Part shown: positions 20,315 to 31,245 of the stretch, in pieces
How the letters are laid out: each line of letters begins with the position of its first letter
Numbering within the stretch: the first letter of the stretch is position 1
Assembly (NCBI GenBank): GCA_016218365.1
Contig: JACREF010000033.1
Span: 1 to 62,958, forward strand
Source of the DNA: Gammaproteobacteria bacterium
GTDB lineage: Bacteria; Pseudomonadota; Gammaproteobacteria; SZUA-140
Length of the DNA: 62,958 nt
Direction of reading: 5' to 3'
Translations under genes and position numbers: made by a program
The notes under the pieces: generated by a model
Seen by the model: the letters and a program-made list of their open reading frames with translations, nothing else
The model's database searches: none
Told to the model about the DNA's origin: nothing

Positions 20315-21052
20315 ATGCGGATCGACGTGGTGACACTGTTTCCGCAGATGTTTGGCCTGATCACCGGCTACGGCATGACACGCCGGGCGGTGGAGCAGGG
20401 GCAGTTGCAGCTCGGGCTGTGGAACCCGCGGGATTTCACCACCGACCGCCACCGCACCGTCGACGACCACCCGTATGGTGGCGGCCCCGGGATGGTGATG
20501 ATGTACCCGCCGCTGCACCGCGCGCTTGAGGCGGCGGGCACGGCAGGAAAACGGGTCATCTACCTGTCGCCGCAGGGCCGGCCTTACCGCCAGGCGATGG
20601 CGGCGCAGTGGGCCGCGGCACAGCAGCCGCTGCTGCTGGTGGCCGGGCGTTACGAAGGCGTCGATGAACGGTTCATTGAGGACCACATCGACGAAGAGGT
20701 GTCGGTCGGCGACTATGTGCTGAGCGGCGGCGAGCTGGCGGCGATGATCGTCATCGACAGCGTGGCCCGGTTGTTGCCGGGGGTGCTGGGTGCCGAGGAA
20801 TCCGCGCAACAGGATTCGTTCAGCGCGGGACTGCTGGAATATCCGCAGTACACCCGCCCGGCCGAGATCGCGGGCCGTACGGTGCCGGAGGTGCTGTGCG
20901 GCGGTGACCATGCGACGATCCGCCGCTGGCGGCTGAAGCAGGCGCTGGGCCGGACCTGGCAGAAAAGACCGGATCTGCTTACGCAGATCGAACTGGATGA
21001 CGAACAACGCCGGCTGCTGGCGGAATACAAGGCAGAGACAGATAAGGTTTAA
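20315..21052 (+). CDS. trmD: tRNA (guanine-N1-)-methyltransferase TrmD
   Basis: Methylates G37 of tRNAs with SAM, preventing frameshifts. From the ATG it is 245 residues. Trefoil-knot SPOUT motifs are clear: [40 protein letters not shown] and EESAQQDSF with the catalytic Asp. A GTG three bases upstream (20312) is optimally spaced from AGGAG and could be used instead. Confidence 0.97.
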   Translation: MRIDVVTLFPQMFGLITGYGMTRRAVEQGQLQLGLWNPRDFTTDRHRTVDDHPYGGGPGMVMMYPPLHRALEAAGTAGKRVIYLSPQGRPYRQAMAAQWAAAQQPLLLVAGRYEGVDERFIEDHIDEEVSVGDYVLSGGELAAMIVIDSVARLLPGVLGAEESAQQDSFSAGLLEYPQYTRPAEIAGRTVPEVLCGGDHATIRRWRLKQALGRTWQKRPDLLTQIELDDEQRRLLAEYKAETDKV

Positions 21053-21078
21053 ACAGGAACTGGGTGCGGAGCATACTA

Positions 21079-21426
21079 ATGAGCAACATCATCAAACAAA
21101 TCGAAGCCGAACAGATGAGCCGGGATGTTCCCGAATTCGGCCCTGGCGACAGCGTCGATATCAAGATCAAGGTCAAGGAAGGCGAGCGCGAACGTCTGCA
21201 ATCCTTTGCCGGCGTGGTCATCGCCAAGCGCAACCGCGGCCTGAACTCCTCGTTCACGGTACGCAAGATGTCGCACGGCGAGGGCGTCGAGCGTGTGTTC
21301 CAGACCTACAGCCCGATCATCGACACCATCACCGTCGTGCGTCGCGGTAACATCCGCCGCGCCAAGCTGTATTATCTGCGCGGCCGCACCGGCAAGGCCG
21401 CCCGCATCAAGGAAAAGCTCGGCTGA
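21079..21426 (+). CDS. rplS: 50S ribosomal protein L19
   Basis: The 115 residues match bL19 ([39 protein letters not shown]). It contributes to the 30S-50S bridge. The ATG at 21079 is preferred to an in-frame GTG at 21064, because homologues begin at MSN and GGAG lies just upstream. Last gene of the operon, followed by two terminators. Confidence 0.98.
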   Translation: MSNIIKQIEAEQMSRDVPEFGPGDSVDIKIKVKEGERERLQSFAGVVIAKRNRGLNSSFTVRKMSHGEGVERVFQTYSPIIDTITVVRRGNIRRAKLYYLRGRTGKAARIKEKLG

Positions 21427-21436
21427 CAGCATGTTG

Positions 21437-21460
21437 AAAAGGGCCGGTAGCGGCCTTTTT
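21437..21460 (+). terminator. Intrinsic terminator 1 of the rpsP-rplS operon
   Basis: GGCCG pairs with CGGCC around GTAG, extended by an A4/T5 pairing on the flanks, and is followed by TTTTT. It starts 10 bp after the rplS stop. Confidence 0.85.
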
Positions 21461-21464
21461 CCCG

Positions 21465-21502
21465 CGGCACGGCAGCATCTGATGCGCCGTGCCGTTTTTT
21501 TT
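21465..21502 (+). terminator. Intrinsic terminator 2 of the rpsP-rplS operon
   Basis: CGGCACGGC (21465-21473) pairs with GCCGTGCCG (21486-21494). An inner GCAT/ATGC extension follows a bulge, and eight T residues come after the stem. It lies directly behind terminator 1 and ends 14 bp before the ogt start. Confidence 0.9.
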
Positions 21503-21516
21503 CCGGCCTCCCGGCC

Positions 21517-22023
21517 ATGAGCCCGGCCAAGCTGCTGCTCGGCACCCCGATCCCCGGCATCCGGCTGACGATCGGCCTGTCGCCCCGCGGCGCCATCAAT
21601 GATATCAGCTTCCTGACCGCCGCCGACCCGGTACCCGATGACATACTGAGTGATCCACCGGACAACACCCCGGCCCGCAACATCATCTGGCAGTTGCAGC
21701 GATACTTCACCGACCCGTCACCACCGTTCACGCTGCCACTGGACCTCACGGCCGGCACCCCGTTCCAGCAGCGGGTATGGCAGGCACTGCGCGCCATCCC
21801 GGTTGGCCAGACGATCAGCTATGGCGCACTGGCCCGGCAGCTGGGCACCGCGGCGCGCGCCGTCGGCAACGCCTGCCGCGCCAATCCGCTGCCGATCATC
21901 GTGCCATGCCATCGCGTCATTGCCGCCCACGGCCCGGGCGGTTATTGTGGTGCCCCGTCACCGGAATTTTCTGCGATCAAGCACTGGCTGCTGGAGCATG
22001 AACACACACACCATCACCGATGA
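21517..22023 (+). CDS. ogt: Methylated-DNA--protein-cysteine methyltransferase
   Basis: Suicide repair of O6-alkylguanine by transfer to a cysteine. The 168 residues have the acceptor Cys131 in IIVPCHRVI, with the preceding helix-turn-helix segment ([26 protein letters not shown]) and the [11 protein letters not shown] asparagine hinge. The usual C-terminal GG..K/LL...E core is degenerate but present (KHWLLEHE). Its 3' end overlaps xerD by 26 bp in another frame. Confidence 0.94.
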   Translation: MSPAKLLLGTPIPGIRLTIGLSPRGAINDISFLTAADPVPDDILSDPPDNTPARNIIWQLQRYFTDPSPPFTLPLDLTAGTPFQQRVWQALRAIPVGQTISYGALARQLGTAARAVGNACRANPLPIIVPCHRVIAAHGPGGYCGAPSPEFSAIKHWLLEHEHTHHHR

Positions 22024-22894
22024 CCACCAACAGCTCGACCGCTTCATCGACCAGCTGTGGCTGCAGCACGGCCTGAGCCGCAACACATTGGCCTCGTATC
22101 GCAGCGACCTGTCGGGCCTGGCACAGTGGCTGGCCGATCACGACCGCTGCCTGCTCGATGCCCGGCGCACTGACCTGCTCGGCTATCTGGCGACCCGGCC
22201 CCATGCCCGCTCGGCGGCCCGCCTGCTGTCGGCGATGCGGCGCTATTACCAGCTGCTGATCCTGCAGGGTGCGCGCCATGATGACCCGAGCGCCGGCATC
22301 AGCAGCCCGAAACTGGGGCGGCCGCTGCCCAAGACGCTGACCGAACGCGACATCGAGGCGCTGCTGGCAGCGCCTGACCTCAACGACCCGCTGGGACTGC
22401 GCGACCGTGCGATGCTGGAGACCTTGTACGCCTGCGGCCTGCGCGTCTCCGAGCTGGTCACGCTGCAACTTTCACAGCTCAACCTGCGCCAGGGCATGAT
22501 CCGTATCACCGGCAAGGGCGACAAGGAACGGCTGGTGCCGCTCGGTGATGAGGCCAGACACTGGCTGGAGCAGTATCTGCACGAGGCACGGCCCCAACTC
22601 GCTGGCCCTCGCCCTGACCAGGCCCTGTTCATCACCCAGCGCGGCAGCGCGATGACACGCCAGGCCTGCTGGTACCTGATCAAACGCCATGCCGCACACG
22701 CCGGCATCGACAAGGCGCTGTCGCCGCATGTGCTGCGTCATGCCTTTGCCACCCACCTGTTGAATCATGGCGCCGACCTGCGTGCACTGCAGATGCTGCT
22801 CGGTCACAGCAACCTGTCAACGACCCAGATCTACACCCATGTCGCGCGCGAACGCCTGAAGTCGCTGCATCAGCAGCATCATCCACGCGGATGA
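21998..22894 (+). CDS. xerD: Site-specific tyrosine recombinase XerD
   Basis: With XerC resolves chromosome dimers at dif under FtsK control. From the ATG at 21998 it is 298 residues, exactly the E. coli length. Catalytic residues are Arg149, Lys173, His244, Arg247, His270 and Tyr279. A GGAGC ribosome site lies just upstream, inside ogt. The longer open frame upstream (from 21650) is ogt read out of frame. It is followed by dsbC, the conserved order. Confidence 0.97.
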   Translation: MNTHTITDDHQQLDRFIDQLWLQHGLSRNTLASYRSDLSGLAQWLADHDRCLLDARRTDLLGYLATRPHARSAARLLSAMRRYYQLLILQGARHDDPSAGISSPKLGRPLPKTLTERDIEALLAAPDLNDPLGLRDRAMLETLYACGLRVSELVTLQLSQLNLRQGMIRITGKGDKERLVPLGDEARHWLEQYLHEARPQLAGPRPDQALFITQRGSAMTRQACWYLIKRHAAHAGIDKALSPHVLRHAFATHLLNHGADLRALQMLLGHSNLSTTQIYTHVARERLKSLHQQHHPRG

Positions 22895-22947
22895 TGCTGG
22901 CAGACGATGGTATACTCAAGCCTCACTCACCAGCCCGGTACCCCGTG

Positions 22948-23682
22948 ATGAAACTGACGCGACTGCTCTGCCTGCTGATACTGCTATTGACCCATGCCAG
23001 CCTGCAGGCCGCCGATGCACCCGAGAACACCCTCCGCCAGGGGCTGCAGCAACTGCTGCCCGGCAAGGCGCCGGATTCGATCACCGAAAGCCCGCTCAGC
23101 GGTGTCTATGAGGTCCATTATGGATCAGATATCTTCTATGTCAGCCGTGATGGCCGTTACCTGCTGCAGGGTGACCTGTATGACCTGGTACAAAAGGCCA
23201 ACCTGACCGAAGCGAAACGGGCCGTGGCGCGCAAGGTCGCGCTGGCCACGGTCAGCGACGCCGACAAGATCATCTTCAAGGGCACGAAGACCGACCATAT
23301 TATCGATGTCTTCACCGATGTCGACTGCGGCTACTGCCGCAAGCTGCACCAGCAGATCGCCGACTACAACGAACTGGGCATCGAGATCCGCTACCTGGCC
23401 TTCCCGCGCACCGGGATCAATACCGAATCCTATTACAAGGCGGTGTCGGTATGGTGCTCAAAAGATAAGCAAACCGCGCTGACCCGCGCCAAGCAGGGTG
23501 TCAAGATGCCGCGCCTGAGCTGCAATAACACCGTTGCCGAGCAGTTTGCCCTCGGCAACCAGATCGGTGTCGACGGGACGCCGACGCTGGTGCTGGCCGA
23601 CGGGACGGTCATCCCAGGCTACAAACCACCGCAGGAACTGCGTCAGCTGCTGGACGAGCATTTCGCGCCAGACCGGCATTAA
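22948..23682 (+). CDS. dsbC: Periplasmic disulfide isomerase DsbC
   Basis: Rearranges non-native disulfides in the periplasm and is kept reduced by DsbD. The 244 residues have a signal peptide (KLTRLLCLLILLLTHASLQA, cleavage about residue 21), an N-terminal dimerisation domain (about 25-80), a linker helix and a thioredoxin fold with CGYC at 127-130 and cis-Pro in VDGTPTLV. A second cysteine pair (VWCSKDK, LSCNN) matches the structural disulfide of DsbC. The start at 22948 places the signal peptide correctly; a longer frame begins inside the xerD end. Confidence 0.95.
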   Translation: MKLTRLLCLLILLLTHASLQAADAPENTLRQGLQQLLPGKAPDSITESPLSGVYEVHYGSDIFYVSRDGRYLLQGDLYDLVQKANLTEAKRAVARKVALATVSDADKIIFKGTKTDHIIDVFTDVDCGYCRKLHQQIADYNELGIEIRYLAFPRTGINTESYYKAVSVWCSKDKQTALTRAKQGVKMPRLSCNNTVAEQFALGNQIGVDGTPTLVLADGTVIPGYKPPQELRQLLDEHFAPDRH

Positions 23683-23801
23683 CAGGTATTAATTACCGGC
23701 ACTGCTTGCCCTCCAGCACGCCTTGGCAGACAATGCTAAAGGCAAACAGGTCGCATGCCGACAATACGGGCAACGTATTCAATCAACGGTAGCTCGCAGC
23801 C

Positions 23802-24521
23802 ATGATGCACAAGACCCTATACGCCGCCTTCACCGTCCTTACCCTGGCCGCCAGCCCAGCCGCCCTCCTGGCCGAGACCGCTGCCCCGGCGACCACCACA
23901 CCAGCTGCGGCGGCGAGTGACGTGGTCTACGTCGACGATGTCATCTGGATCGCCTTTCGCGACGGCAAGGGTGAAAGCTCGAGCAGCAAGGCGGTATTGC
24001 CGAGCGGCACCCGGCTGACCGTGCTGGAGCGTGATACCCAAACCGGTTATGTGCAGGTACGGCGCGACAGCGGCGAGATCGGCTGGGTGCAGCAGCGCTA
24101 CCTGTCTGACAAGCCCACCGCCGACCTGCTGCTGGCAGATGCCCAGAAGAAACTGGAGCAGGCCACCGCCCAGCGCAACCAGCTGCAATCCCAGCTCAAC
24201 GAACTCAAGCAGTCACAGCACAGCGAAAAACAGGGGAGCAATTCGCTGCTGCAGGAAAACCAGCGCCTGAAGAAGGAGCTGGATGAGATCCGCAACATCA
24301 GCAAGAACGAGGTGCTGCTGCATCACACCAACAAGCAGCTCAATCAGCAGCTCGACATGCGCACCCAGGAAATGGTCGAACTGGAAAAACAGAACACCGG
24401 GCTGTCAGCACGGCTGTATGGCTTCACGATCGGCGCGGCGATCATCAGCCTGATCGCCGGCCTGTATATCGGCGCCACGCCAAAGCGGCGCGAAAAGAAC
24501 TGGCGCATGCTGCCGGGCTGA
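23802..24521 (+). CDS. SH3-domain envelope protein (TIGR04211/YgiM-like)
   Basis: The 239 residues comprise a signal peptide (to about 25), an Ala/Thr/Pro-rich spacer, a bacterial SH3 domain (about 40-105: GTRLTVLERDTQTGYVQVR, GEIGWVQQRYLS), a long Gln/Lys/Glu coiled coil (about 115-200) and a C-terminal membrane helix (about 205-228) followed by a basic tail. That is the layout of TIGR04211/YgiM proteins, whose function is not established. It converges on the PPIase gene with only 3 bp between stops. Confidence 0.85.
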   Translation: MMHKTLYAAFTVLTLAASPAALLAETAAPATTTPAAAASDVVYVDDVIWIAFRDGKGESSSSKAVLPSGTRLTVLERDTQTGYVQVRRDSGEIGWVQQRYLSDKPTADLLLADAQKKLEQATAQRNQLQSQLNELKQSQHSEKQGSNSLLQENQRLKKELDEIRNISKNEVLLHHTNKQLNQQLDMRTQEMVELEKQNTGLSARLYGFTIGAAIISLIAGLYIGATPKRREKNWRMLPG

Positions 24522-24524
24522 CGG

Positions 24525-25205
24525 TTATTTGATCTCCAGCAGTTCGACCTCAAACAACAGGGTCTCATTCGGCCCGATACTGGTCCCGGCACCGGTCTCG
24601 CCATACGCAAGCGCCGATGGGATCGCCACCTGCCACTTGTCACCGACATGCATCAGCGGCAGCACCTCCTGCCAGCCCTGGATCACCGCATTAACCGGGA
24701 AGGTCGCCGGCTCACCACGGCTGTAGGAGCTGTCGAACTCCTTGCCATCGACCAGTGTGCCGCGATAATGCACGACCACGGTGTCACTGGTCGTCGGCTG
24801 CTTGCCCTTGCCTTCCTTGACCTTGTGATATTGCACACCACTCTCCAGCTCGGTCACCCCGTCTTTGCCACGGTTGACGTCCAGATAGGCCTTGCCACGC
24901 TCCTGATTGGCCTGGGCCTGCTTTAGATAATCCTTCTTCTGGTCTTCCTGATACGAGGTGAATGCGGCCTGGATCTCCTCACGGCTCAGCTGCGGATCAC
25001 GGCCGGCCATCACATCACGGATCGCATCAACCATCGGATCGATCTCAACCTTCAGGTTGTCACGCTTCAGACCCTGCGCGATCTGCACCCCGATCGCATA
25101 ACTGAACTTGCCGGCCGGGGTCGCAGGCTTGGCCGCCCACACCGAACCGCTGACCAGCAACGCCATGCCCACACCTGCCCACAACACCCGTGTCTTCGAG
25201 ATCAT
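24525..25205 (-). CDS. FKBP-type peptidyl-prolyl isomerase, Mip/FkpA-like
   Basis: Periplasmic or outer-membrane-associated proline isomerase and chaperone. The 226 residues comprise a signal peptide (cleavage after SVWA, about residue 24), an N-terminal helical dimerisation domain (about 30-115: FSYAIGVQIAQGLK, LSREEIQAAF) and a C-terminal FKBP domain (about 120-226) with YRGTLVDGKEFDSSYSRGEPATFPV, VIQGWQEVLPLM and the usual FEVELLEIK ending. The choice among Mip, FkpA and FklB paralogues is not resolved. Confidence 0.92.
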   Translation of the reverse strand: MISKTRVLWAGVGMALLVSGSVWAAKPATPAGKFSYAIGVQIAQGLKRDNLKVEIDPMVDAIRDVMAGRDPQLSREEIQAAFTSYQEDQKKDYLKQAQANQERGKAYLDVNRGKDGVTELESGVQYHKVKEGKGKQPTTSDTVVVHYRGTLVDGKEFDSSYSRGEPATFPVNAVIQGWQEVLPLMHVGDKWQVAIPSALAYGETGAGTSIGPNETLLFEVELLEIK

Positions 25206-25305
25206 GTCTTTCTTACCTCAGCCGGTTAGAATAAATCAGGCCCGCGATGCCGGAACTGGCCACCGTTACCCGCCGCAAAAACGGCATAATCCCATAAATC
25301 AGGCC

Positions 25306-26361
25306 ATGATAAAAGCAAAAACCAATCCTCCGCCCCGCCCCGCGCTGCTGTCCGTCCTGCTGCTGGCCAGTGCGCTGGCATTGTGGCCGCCCCCCGCGCC
25401 GGCCGCCGTGGTGCTGATGTATCACCACTTCGGTGACCAACGCTATCCAACCACCAACATCCGGCTGACACAGTTCGAGGCCCAGCTCGACGAGATCGCC
25501 GCCCGCCATTACCAGGTGTGGCCGCTGCAGCGCATCGTCGACCGGCTGTTGGCCCAGCAGCCGCTGCCGGATGACGTTGTGGCGCTGACCATCGATGACG
25601 CCTTCGTCTCGGTGTACACCGAGGCCTGGCCGCGGCTGAAGAAACGCCGCTGGCCGTTCACGGTCTTCGTGTCGACCGACGATGTCGACCGCCATCTGCC
25701 GGCCTTCATGAGCTGGGATCAGATGCGCGCGATGCAACATGACGGCGCGAGCTTTGCCAACCATGCACAGTTCCACGAATCGCTGGCCACCGCGCGCGCC
25801 GGTGAGGACGAACAACACTGGCTGGCGCGGGTCCGCGCCAGCCTGCAGCACGCCCAGCAACGGCTGACCACCGAGCTCGGCACGGCGCCACTGCTGTTCT
25901 CATATCCATATGGCGAATACAGCACTACAGTGGCGGCGCTGGTGCGCGAACTCGGCCTGGTCGCCTTCGGCCAGCATTCCGGCGTCATCGACCTGCATGC
26001 TGATTTACGCGCACTGCCGCGTTTCGCCATGTCCGAACACTACGCCGACCTGGCCCAGTTCCGCGACAAGCTGCGCGGGCGGACGCTGCCGGTCAGCGCC
26101 ATCGAGCCGTGGGAACCGGTGACGCGCGAGGCCCGGCCGACACTGCGGATCACGCTGGCAGATGTGCCGCTGCGCCGCGATGAGCTGCGCTGTTTCGTCA
26201 ATGGTGGGCCGGTGACGATACGCTGGCTGGACCGCACACAGCAACAGTTCATCATGCAAGCAAGCCGGCCATTGCCAGCGGGACGCAGTCGCTACAACTG
26301 CACGGCACCGGCCGGTGACGGACGCTACTACTGGTTCAGCCAGCCGTGGCTGCGGCGCTGA
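25306..26361 (+). CDS. Secreted polysaccharide deacetylase (NodB homology)
   Basis: The 351 residues have a signal peptide (PALLSVLLLASALALWP, cleavage near PAPAA about residue 34) and a NodB-fold domain. The motif-1 equivalent is TIDDAF (catalytic base and metal Asp), motif 2 is NHAQFHE, and SYPYGEYS supplies the arginine-loop region. A C-terminal beta-rich extension (about 265-351) is of unknown role. The substrate (peptidoglycan, poly-GlcNAc or other) cannot be told. Its last 26 bp overlap the end of the convergent glucosaminidase gene. Confidence 0.85.
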   Translation: MIKAKTNPPPRPALLSVLLLASALALWPPPAPAAVVLMYHHFGDQRYPTTNIRLTQFEAQLDEIAARHYQVWPLQRIVDRLLAQQPLPDDVVALTIDDAFVSVYTEAWPRLKKRRWPFTVFVSTDDVDRHLPAFMSWDQMRAMQHDGASFANHAQFHESLATARAGEDEQHWLARVRASLQHAQQRLTTELGTAPLLFSYPYGEYSTTVAALVRELGLVAFGQHSGVIDLHADLRALPRFAMSEHYADLAQFRDKLRGRTLPVSAIEPWEPVTREARPTLRITLADVPLRRDELRCFVNGGPVTIRWLDRTQQQFIMQASRPLPAGRSRYNCTAPAGDGRYYWFSQPWLRR

Positions 26362-27298
26362 AGGTCACGGATGAATCCCGTGGGGAACGAAACTCCAGAT
26401 CATTGAGCATCGTCAGTCCGTTACCGCGGATCATGTCCTGGATGTCGATGACATACTGCAGCCCGCGCTCCGAATAACCCTGCAGCCCTGCGGCCAGCAC
26501 CACCGCGTCCAGCGCGGTGCCGTACCGCCGTTGGCCCTCGCGCAGCTGGCGCAACAAGCGGTACGCCGGCGCCGAATTCAGGTTATACATATAACTGTGC
26601 ACCGCCTGGCGCAACGAACCGTAACGCCGCACATAATGGCCGCTGCCGGCGCGCCGCTGCGTCGGCAGCAGCCCCTGGCCGGACTGCCAGGTGCGCATGC
26701 CGAACAGGTTGTTGCCCTCGATCGCAAAACGCGACGTCCCCCAGCCGCTCTCGACCGCCGCCTGCGCCAGCACCAACCCGGGCGGCAGCTCGTCGACGCG
26801 GCGCAGCAGCACCCGCTGCACCGCCGCGCTGCGGATATCACCACCGACCCGGTATTCACGCGCCAGCCGCAACAGCCAGCGCCGGTACAGCTCTCCGCTA
26901 ACGGCCGGATCACCGGCCAGCACCTGCAGCAACTGGCGGCGCTGCTGGCGGATACGTTGATTCTCGGCCATCACCACCGGCAACAGCAGTTTCAGAAACA
27001 GTTCCTTGCGCCGCTCGCTGTCCTCAAGCACCGGCAGGTCGGCAGGCAGGTGATTGACCAGTAACGGCGGGATTGCCGCGCCGCGTTGCGGCGGCCAGTG
27101 ATAACCGATCTCGCTGAAGAAATACTGCAGCTCGGCGCTGCTCTGGAGCTGCAGCGGATACAGCTGCGGTGGCGGACTCAGATCGATGCGCCGGTGCTCG
27201 GCCCACAGCACCAGCAGCAGTGCGGACAGCAGCGGCAGACAGGCAAACAACAGATTGCGCGCCCGCCGTGACGACTGCGACCCGCGCGATATACTCAC
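26336..27298 (-). CDS. Bax-like membrane-anchored glucosaminidase
   Basis: From the GTG at 27298 it is 320 residues. It has an N-terminal signal anchor (about 13-32: RNLLFACLPLLSALLLVLW), a spacer, and a C-terminal Bax/LytG-type endo-beta-N-acetylglucosaminidase domain (about 165-310) with the catalytic Glu in LAQAAVESGWGTS and downstream GNNLFGMRTW and YMYNLNS. It would cleave peptidoglycan glycans. It starts 7 bp after the purL stop, so it is probably the last gene of that unit. A longer frame beginning inside purL lacks homology upstream. Confidence 0.86.
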   Translation of the reverse strand: MSISRGSQSSRRARNLLFACLPLLSALLLVLWAEHRRIDLSPPPQLYPLQLQSSAELQYFFSEIGYHWPPQRGAAIPPLLVNHLPADLPVLEDSERRKELFLKLLLPVVMAENQRIRQQRRQLLQVLAGDPAVSGELYRRWLLRLAREYRVGGDIRSAAVQRVLLRRVDELPPGLVLAQAAVESGWGTSRFAIEGNNLFGMRTWQSGQGLLPTQRRAGSGHYVRRYGSLRQAVHSYMYNLNSAPAYRLLRQLREGQRRYGTALDAVVLAAGLQGYSERGLQYVIDIQDMIRGNGLTMLNDLEFRSPRDSSVTFSAAATAG

Positions 27299-27305
27299 CC
27301 GGCCA

Positions 27306-30300
27306 TTATCCCAGCCAGTGCCGCGCGTTGCGGAACATCCGCAACCACGGCGCGGCCTCACCCCACTGCGGCGGATGCCAGGAATTCTGCACGCTGCGGA
27401 ACACCCGTTCCGGGTGCGGCATCATGATCGTGAAGCGTCCATCAGCCGTGGTGAAGCCGGTCAGACCACCACCGGAACCGTTCGGGTTGGCAGGATAGTG
27501 TTCGGTGGCGCGGCCATAATGATCGACGAAGCGCGCTACGGCCTGATGCTGTTGCATCAGACGCTGCCGCGCCGTTGCCTGGCGGTATTCAACGCGGCCT
27601 TCACCATGGGCGACAGCGATCGGCAGCCGTGAACCCTGCATGCCGCTAAAGAACAGCGATGGCGATTCCAGCACCTCGACCAGCGCAAAGCGCGCCTCGA
27701 ACTGCTCGGACTGATTGCGGACGAAACGCGGCCAGTCCTCGGCACCGGGGATCAGTGTGTACAGGTTCGACATCATCTGACAGCCATTGCACACCCCGAG
27801 GCCGAAGCTGTCACTGCGCTGGAAGAAGGCCGCGAACTGGTCACGCGCCCGGTTGTTGAACAGGATCGACTTGGCCCAGCCCTCGCCGGCACCGAGCACA
27901 TCGCCATAGGAGAAGCCGCCGCAGGCCACCAGCCCGCGCATCGCGTCCAGCGTCACGCGGCCGCTGAGGATATCGCTCATGTGCACATCGATGCTGTCAA
28001 AGCCGGCACGGTCAAAGGCCGCTGCCATCTCGACGTGGCCATTGACACCCTGCTCACGTAACACCGCGATCTGCGGCCGCGCGCCACAACTGATGTACGG
28101 CGCGGCGATGTCCTCAGCCGGATCGAAGCTCAGTGCGGCATGCAGGCCCGGATCGTCGGCATCGAGCAGCCGGTCATATTCCTGCTGCGCACACTGCGGG
28201 TGGTCGCGCAGCATCTGCATCCGCCAGCTGGTCTCGGACCAGGCGCGACGGAATTCACTGCGGCTGCCGGACAACACCAGGGCGCCACGGCGCGTGAACA
28301 GGATACGGTCATCGGCATTGATACCGCCGATGATATGACTGTGATGTCCGAGGCCGGCGTCGCGCAATGCCAGCAGCACCCGTTCGCGATCGCCGCGGCG
28401 GATCTGGATCACTGCACCGAGTTCTTCATTGAACAGCACCGCCGCATCATCGGCGTGCAGGCCATCGAGATTGATCGACACGCCGCAGTGCGCGGCAAAT
28501 GCCATCTCGCAGATCGTGACAAACAGCCCGCCATCGGAGCGGTCGTGATAGGCCAGCAGCAGCCCCTGCCCATTCAAGGTCTGGATCACGGCAAAGAAGG
28601 CGCGCAGCGCCTGCGGATCATCGAGATCGGGACCATGGTGACCGACCTGACCGTAGACCTGGGCCAGACAGGAGGCGCCGAGCCGGTTATGGCCCTTGCC
28701 GAGATCGATCAGCAGCAGTTCGGTGGCACCCGCATCGCGGCGCAGCTCGGGTGTCAGCGTCCGGCGCGCATCGAGTACCGGCGCAAAGGCGCTGACGATC
28801 AGCGACAGCGGTGACGTCATGGTGCGGGGCTCATCGCCCTCGCGCCACACCGTCTTCATCGACAGCGAATCCTTGCCGACCGGGATCGCAATACCCAGCG
28901 CCGGACACAGCTCCATACCAACCGCCTTGACGGTATCGAACAGCGCCGCATCCTCGCCGGGATGGCCGGCCGCCGCCATCCAGTTCGCCGACAGCTTGAT
29001 ATCACCCAGATCATCGATGCGCGCCGCGGCGATATTGGTCAGCGCCTCACCGACCGCCATCCGCCCCGAGGCCGCCGGATGGAGATTGGCCAGCGGACTG
29101 CGCTCGCCCATCGCCATCGCCTCGCCGCGGTAGCCATCGTAATCGGCCAGCGTCACCGCGACATCGGCCACCGGCACCTGCCACGGCCCGACCATCTGGT
29201 CGCGTGCCACCAGACCGCTGACGCTACGGTCACCGATGGTGATCAAAAAGGTCTTATCGGCCACCGTCGGCAGACGCAATACCCGTAGTGCGGCCTCATG
29301 CAGATCCAGGCCGCTGGTGTCGAATTCCGGTTTATGGAAGGTCTGATGATGGACATTGCGCAACATCTTCGGCGGCTTGCCGAGTAACAGCGCCATCGGC
29401 ACATCGACCGGCAGATTGTCGAAATGACCGTCGCCGACGATCAGCTGCCGTTCTTCAGTGACCTCGCCGACCACCGCATACGGGCAACGCTCGCGTTCAC
29501 AGAGCGCGGCGAAGCGCTCCAGCTGCTGCGGTGCGATGCCCAGCACATAACGCTCCTGCGCCTCGTTGCACCAGATCTGCATCGGCGACATGCCGGGCTC
29601 GTCATTGGGCACGGTGCGCAGTTCAATGCGGCCGCCGCGGCCGCTGTCATTGACCAGCTCCGGCAAGGCATTCGACAGCCCGCCGGCGCCGACGTCATGG
29701 ATCGCGATGATCGGATTGTCGCTGCCGAGCTGCCAGCAGCGGTCGATGACCTCCTGGCAGCGGCGCTCCATCTCCGGATTGCCGCGCTGCACCGAGGCAA
29801 AATCCAGCGCCTCGGCGCTGGCGCCGGAGGCCACCGACGAGGCGGCGCCGCCGCCGAGACCGATCAGCATCGCCGGGCCACCGAGCACGATCAGCTGCGC
29901 GCCGGGCGGCAGCGTCTGCTTGTCGATATGCTGCTCGCGGATCGCCCCGAGACCGCCGGCGATCATGATCGGCTTGTGATAGCCGCGCAGCTGCCGGCCC
30001 TCGGCCGATGGCACCCATTGTTCAAAGGTGCGGAAATATCCGGCCAGGTTCGGCCGGCCAAATTCATTGTTGAAGGCGGCGGCGCCCAGCGGCCCGTCGA
30101 TCATGACATCAAGCGCCGACACGATGCGTCCCGGTTTGCCGTGATCGGCCTCCCAGGGCTGAATCGCGCCGGGCAGGCGCAGGTTCGACACCGAGAAACC
30201 GGCCAGCCCGGCCTTGGGCTTGGCGCCACGACCGGTCGCGCCCTCGTCGCGGATCTCGCCGCCGCTGCCGGTCGCGGCACCGGCAAACGGCGCGATTGCG

Positions 30301-31199
30301 GTCGGATGGTTGTGGGTCTCGACCTTGATGTTGATATGCACGGCCTCGCGCGCGCGCAGATAACGGCCGCTCGCCGGATCGGGGAAGAAGCGATTGGCCT
30401 CGCTGCCGGCGATCACCGCGGCGTTGTCGTGATAGGCCGACAATACATCACGCGGCGCCTGCTGCGTGGTGTGACGGATCATCGCAAACAACCCCTGGGG
30501 CTGCGGCTGGCCATCGATGACCCAGTCGGCATTGAAGATCTTGTGGCGGCAGTGCTCGGAGTTGGCCTGCGCGAACATCATCAGCTCGACATCGCTGGGA
30601 TTGCGGCCCAGCAGCGTGTAGTTCTCGACCAGATAGTCGATCTCGTCATCACTGAGCGCGAACCCCAGCGCCTGGTCGGCGGCGACCAGTGCCACGCGCC
30701 CGCCGCCGCAGACATCGACCGTGGTCAATGTACCGGGTGCGGTGTGACGGAACAGCGCCGCCGCATCGTCCAGCGAGCCCAGCACCGACTCGGTCATCCT
30801 ATCGTGCAGCAACGCGCCGATATCCCGCAGCTGCTTGCCGGTCAATACAGAACGGGACTGCACATAATAGCCAACACCGCGCTCGATGCGTGCCACCGCC
30901 GCAAGGCCGCAGATATGGGCGATATCGGTGGCCTTGCTCGACCATGGCGAGATGGTGCCGAGACGCGGCACGATCAGCAGCAGCTCCCCTACAGGTTCTG
31001 CAACCTGCAGTGCCGGGCCATAGTGCAACAGCTCACGCAACCTCTGGTGCCCGGCGTCATCGAGCACACCGTCCAGCTCGACGAAGTGCATGAACTCGGC
31101 ATACAGGCCGCTGACCGCCGGCACCACGGCCTGCAGTGCGGCGAGCTTTTTGTCGAGACGAAAGGCCGACAGCGCCGGCGTGCCACGTAGCTGTATCAT
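27306..31199 (-). CDS. purL: Phosphoribosylformylglycinamidine synthase
   Basis: Fourth step of purine synthesis, ATP- and glutamine-dependent amidation of FGAR. The 1297 residues are the long gammaproteobacterial single-chain form: N-terminal PurS-like region (1-150), linker, two AIRS-like halves ([45 protein letters not shown]) and a C-terminal glutamine amidotransferase with nucleophile Cys in GVCNGCQMM and the His/Glu pair in PHPERVF. The ATG at 31199 follows CAGGATATT. No frameshift is seen over its length. Confidence 0.98.
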   Translation of the reverse strand: MIQLRGTPALSAFRLDKKLAALQAVVPAVSGLYAEFMHFVELDGVLDDAGHQRLRELLHYGPALQVAEPVGELLLIVPRLGTISPWSSKATDIAHICGLAAVARIERGVGYYVQSRSVLTGKQLRDIGALLHDRMTESVLGSLDDAAALFRHTAPGTLTTVDVCGGGRVALVAADQALGFALSDDEIDYLVENYTLLGRNPSDVELMMFAQANSEHCRHKIFNADWVIDGQPQPQGLFAMIRHTTQQAPRDVLSAYHDNAAVIAGSEANRFFPDPASGRYLRAREAVHINIKVETHNHPTAIAPFAGAATGSGGEIRDEGATGRGAKPKAGLAGFSVSNLRLPGAIQPWEADHGKPGRIVSALDVMIDGPLGAAAFNNEFGRPNLAGYFRTFEQWVPSAEGRQLRGYHKPIMIAGGLGAIREQHIDKQTLPPGAQLIVLGGPAMLIGLGGGAASSVASGASAEALDFASVQRGNPEMERRCQEVIDRCWQLGSDNPIIAIHDVGAGGLSNALPELVNDSGRGGRIELRTVPNDEPGMSPMQIWCNEAQERYVLGIAPQQLERFAALCERERCPYAVVGEVTEERQLIVGDGHFDNLPVDVPMALLLGKPPKMLRNVHHQTFHKPEFDTSGLDLHEAALRVLRLPTVADKTFLITIGDRSVSGLVARDQMVGPWQVPVADVAVTLADYDGYRGEAMAMGERSPLANLHPAASGRMAVGEALTNIAAARIDDLGDIKLSANWMAAAGHPGEDAALFDTVKAVGMELCPALGIAIPVGKDSLSMKTVWREGDEPRTMTSPLSLIVSAFAPVLDARRTLTPELRRDAGATELLLIDLGKGHNRLGASCLAQVYGQVGHHGPDLDDPQALRAFFAVIQTLNGQGLLLAYHDRSDGGLFVTICEMAFAAHCGVSINLDGLHADDAAVLFNEELGAVIQIRRGDRERVLLALRDAGLGHHSHIIGGINADDRILFTRRGALVLSGSRSEFRRAWSETSWRMQMLRDHPQCAQQEYDRLLDADDPGLHAALSFDPAEDIAAPYISCGARPQIAVLREQGVNGHVEMAAAFDRAGFDSIDVHMSDILSGRVTLDAMRGLVACGGFSYGDVLGAGEGWAKSILFNNRARDQFAAFFQRSDSFGLGVCNGCQMMSNLYTLIPGAEDWPRFVRNQSEQFEARFALVEVLESPSLFFSGMQGSRLPIAVAHGEGRVEYRQATARQRLMQQHQAVARFVDHYGRATEHYPANPNGSGGGLTGFTTADGRFTIMMPHPERVFRSVQNSWHPPQWGEAAPWLRMFRNARHWLG

Positions 31200-31245
31200 C
31201 ACAATATCCTGCCAATGCGCGGCCGCCGTCCGGCGCCGCGGCGAA

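Noticed and set aside
21650-21997. 116-codon N-terminal extension of xerD
   Set aside because: It is ogt read in another frame, and XerD homologues start at the ATG at 21998.
25600-25640. Loss of the TFDDG motif in the polysaccharide deacetylase
   Set aside because: TIDDA keeps both aspartates, and I recall this variant from other family members, so it is not treated as inactivating.
29424-31190. 588-codon open frame on the plus strand
   Set aside because: It lies wholly antisense to intact purL; its composition is the third-position shadow of GC-rich coding DNA and it has no recognisable domain.
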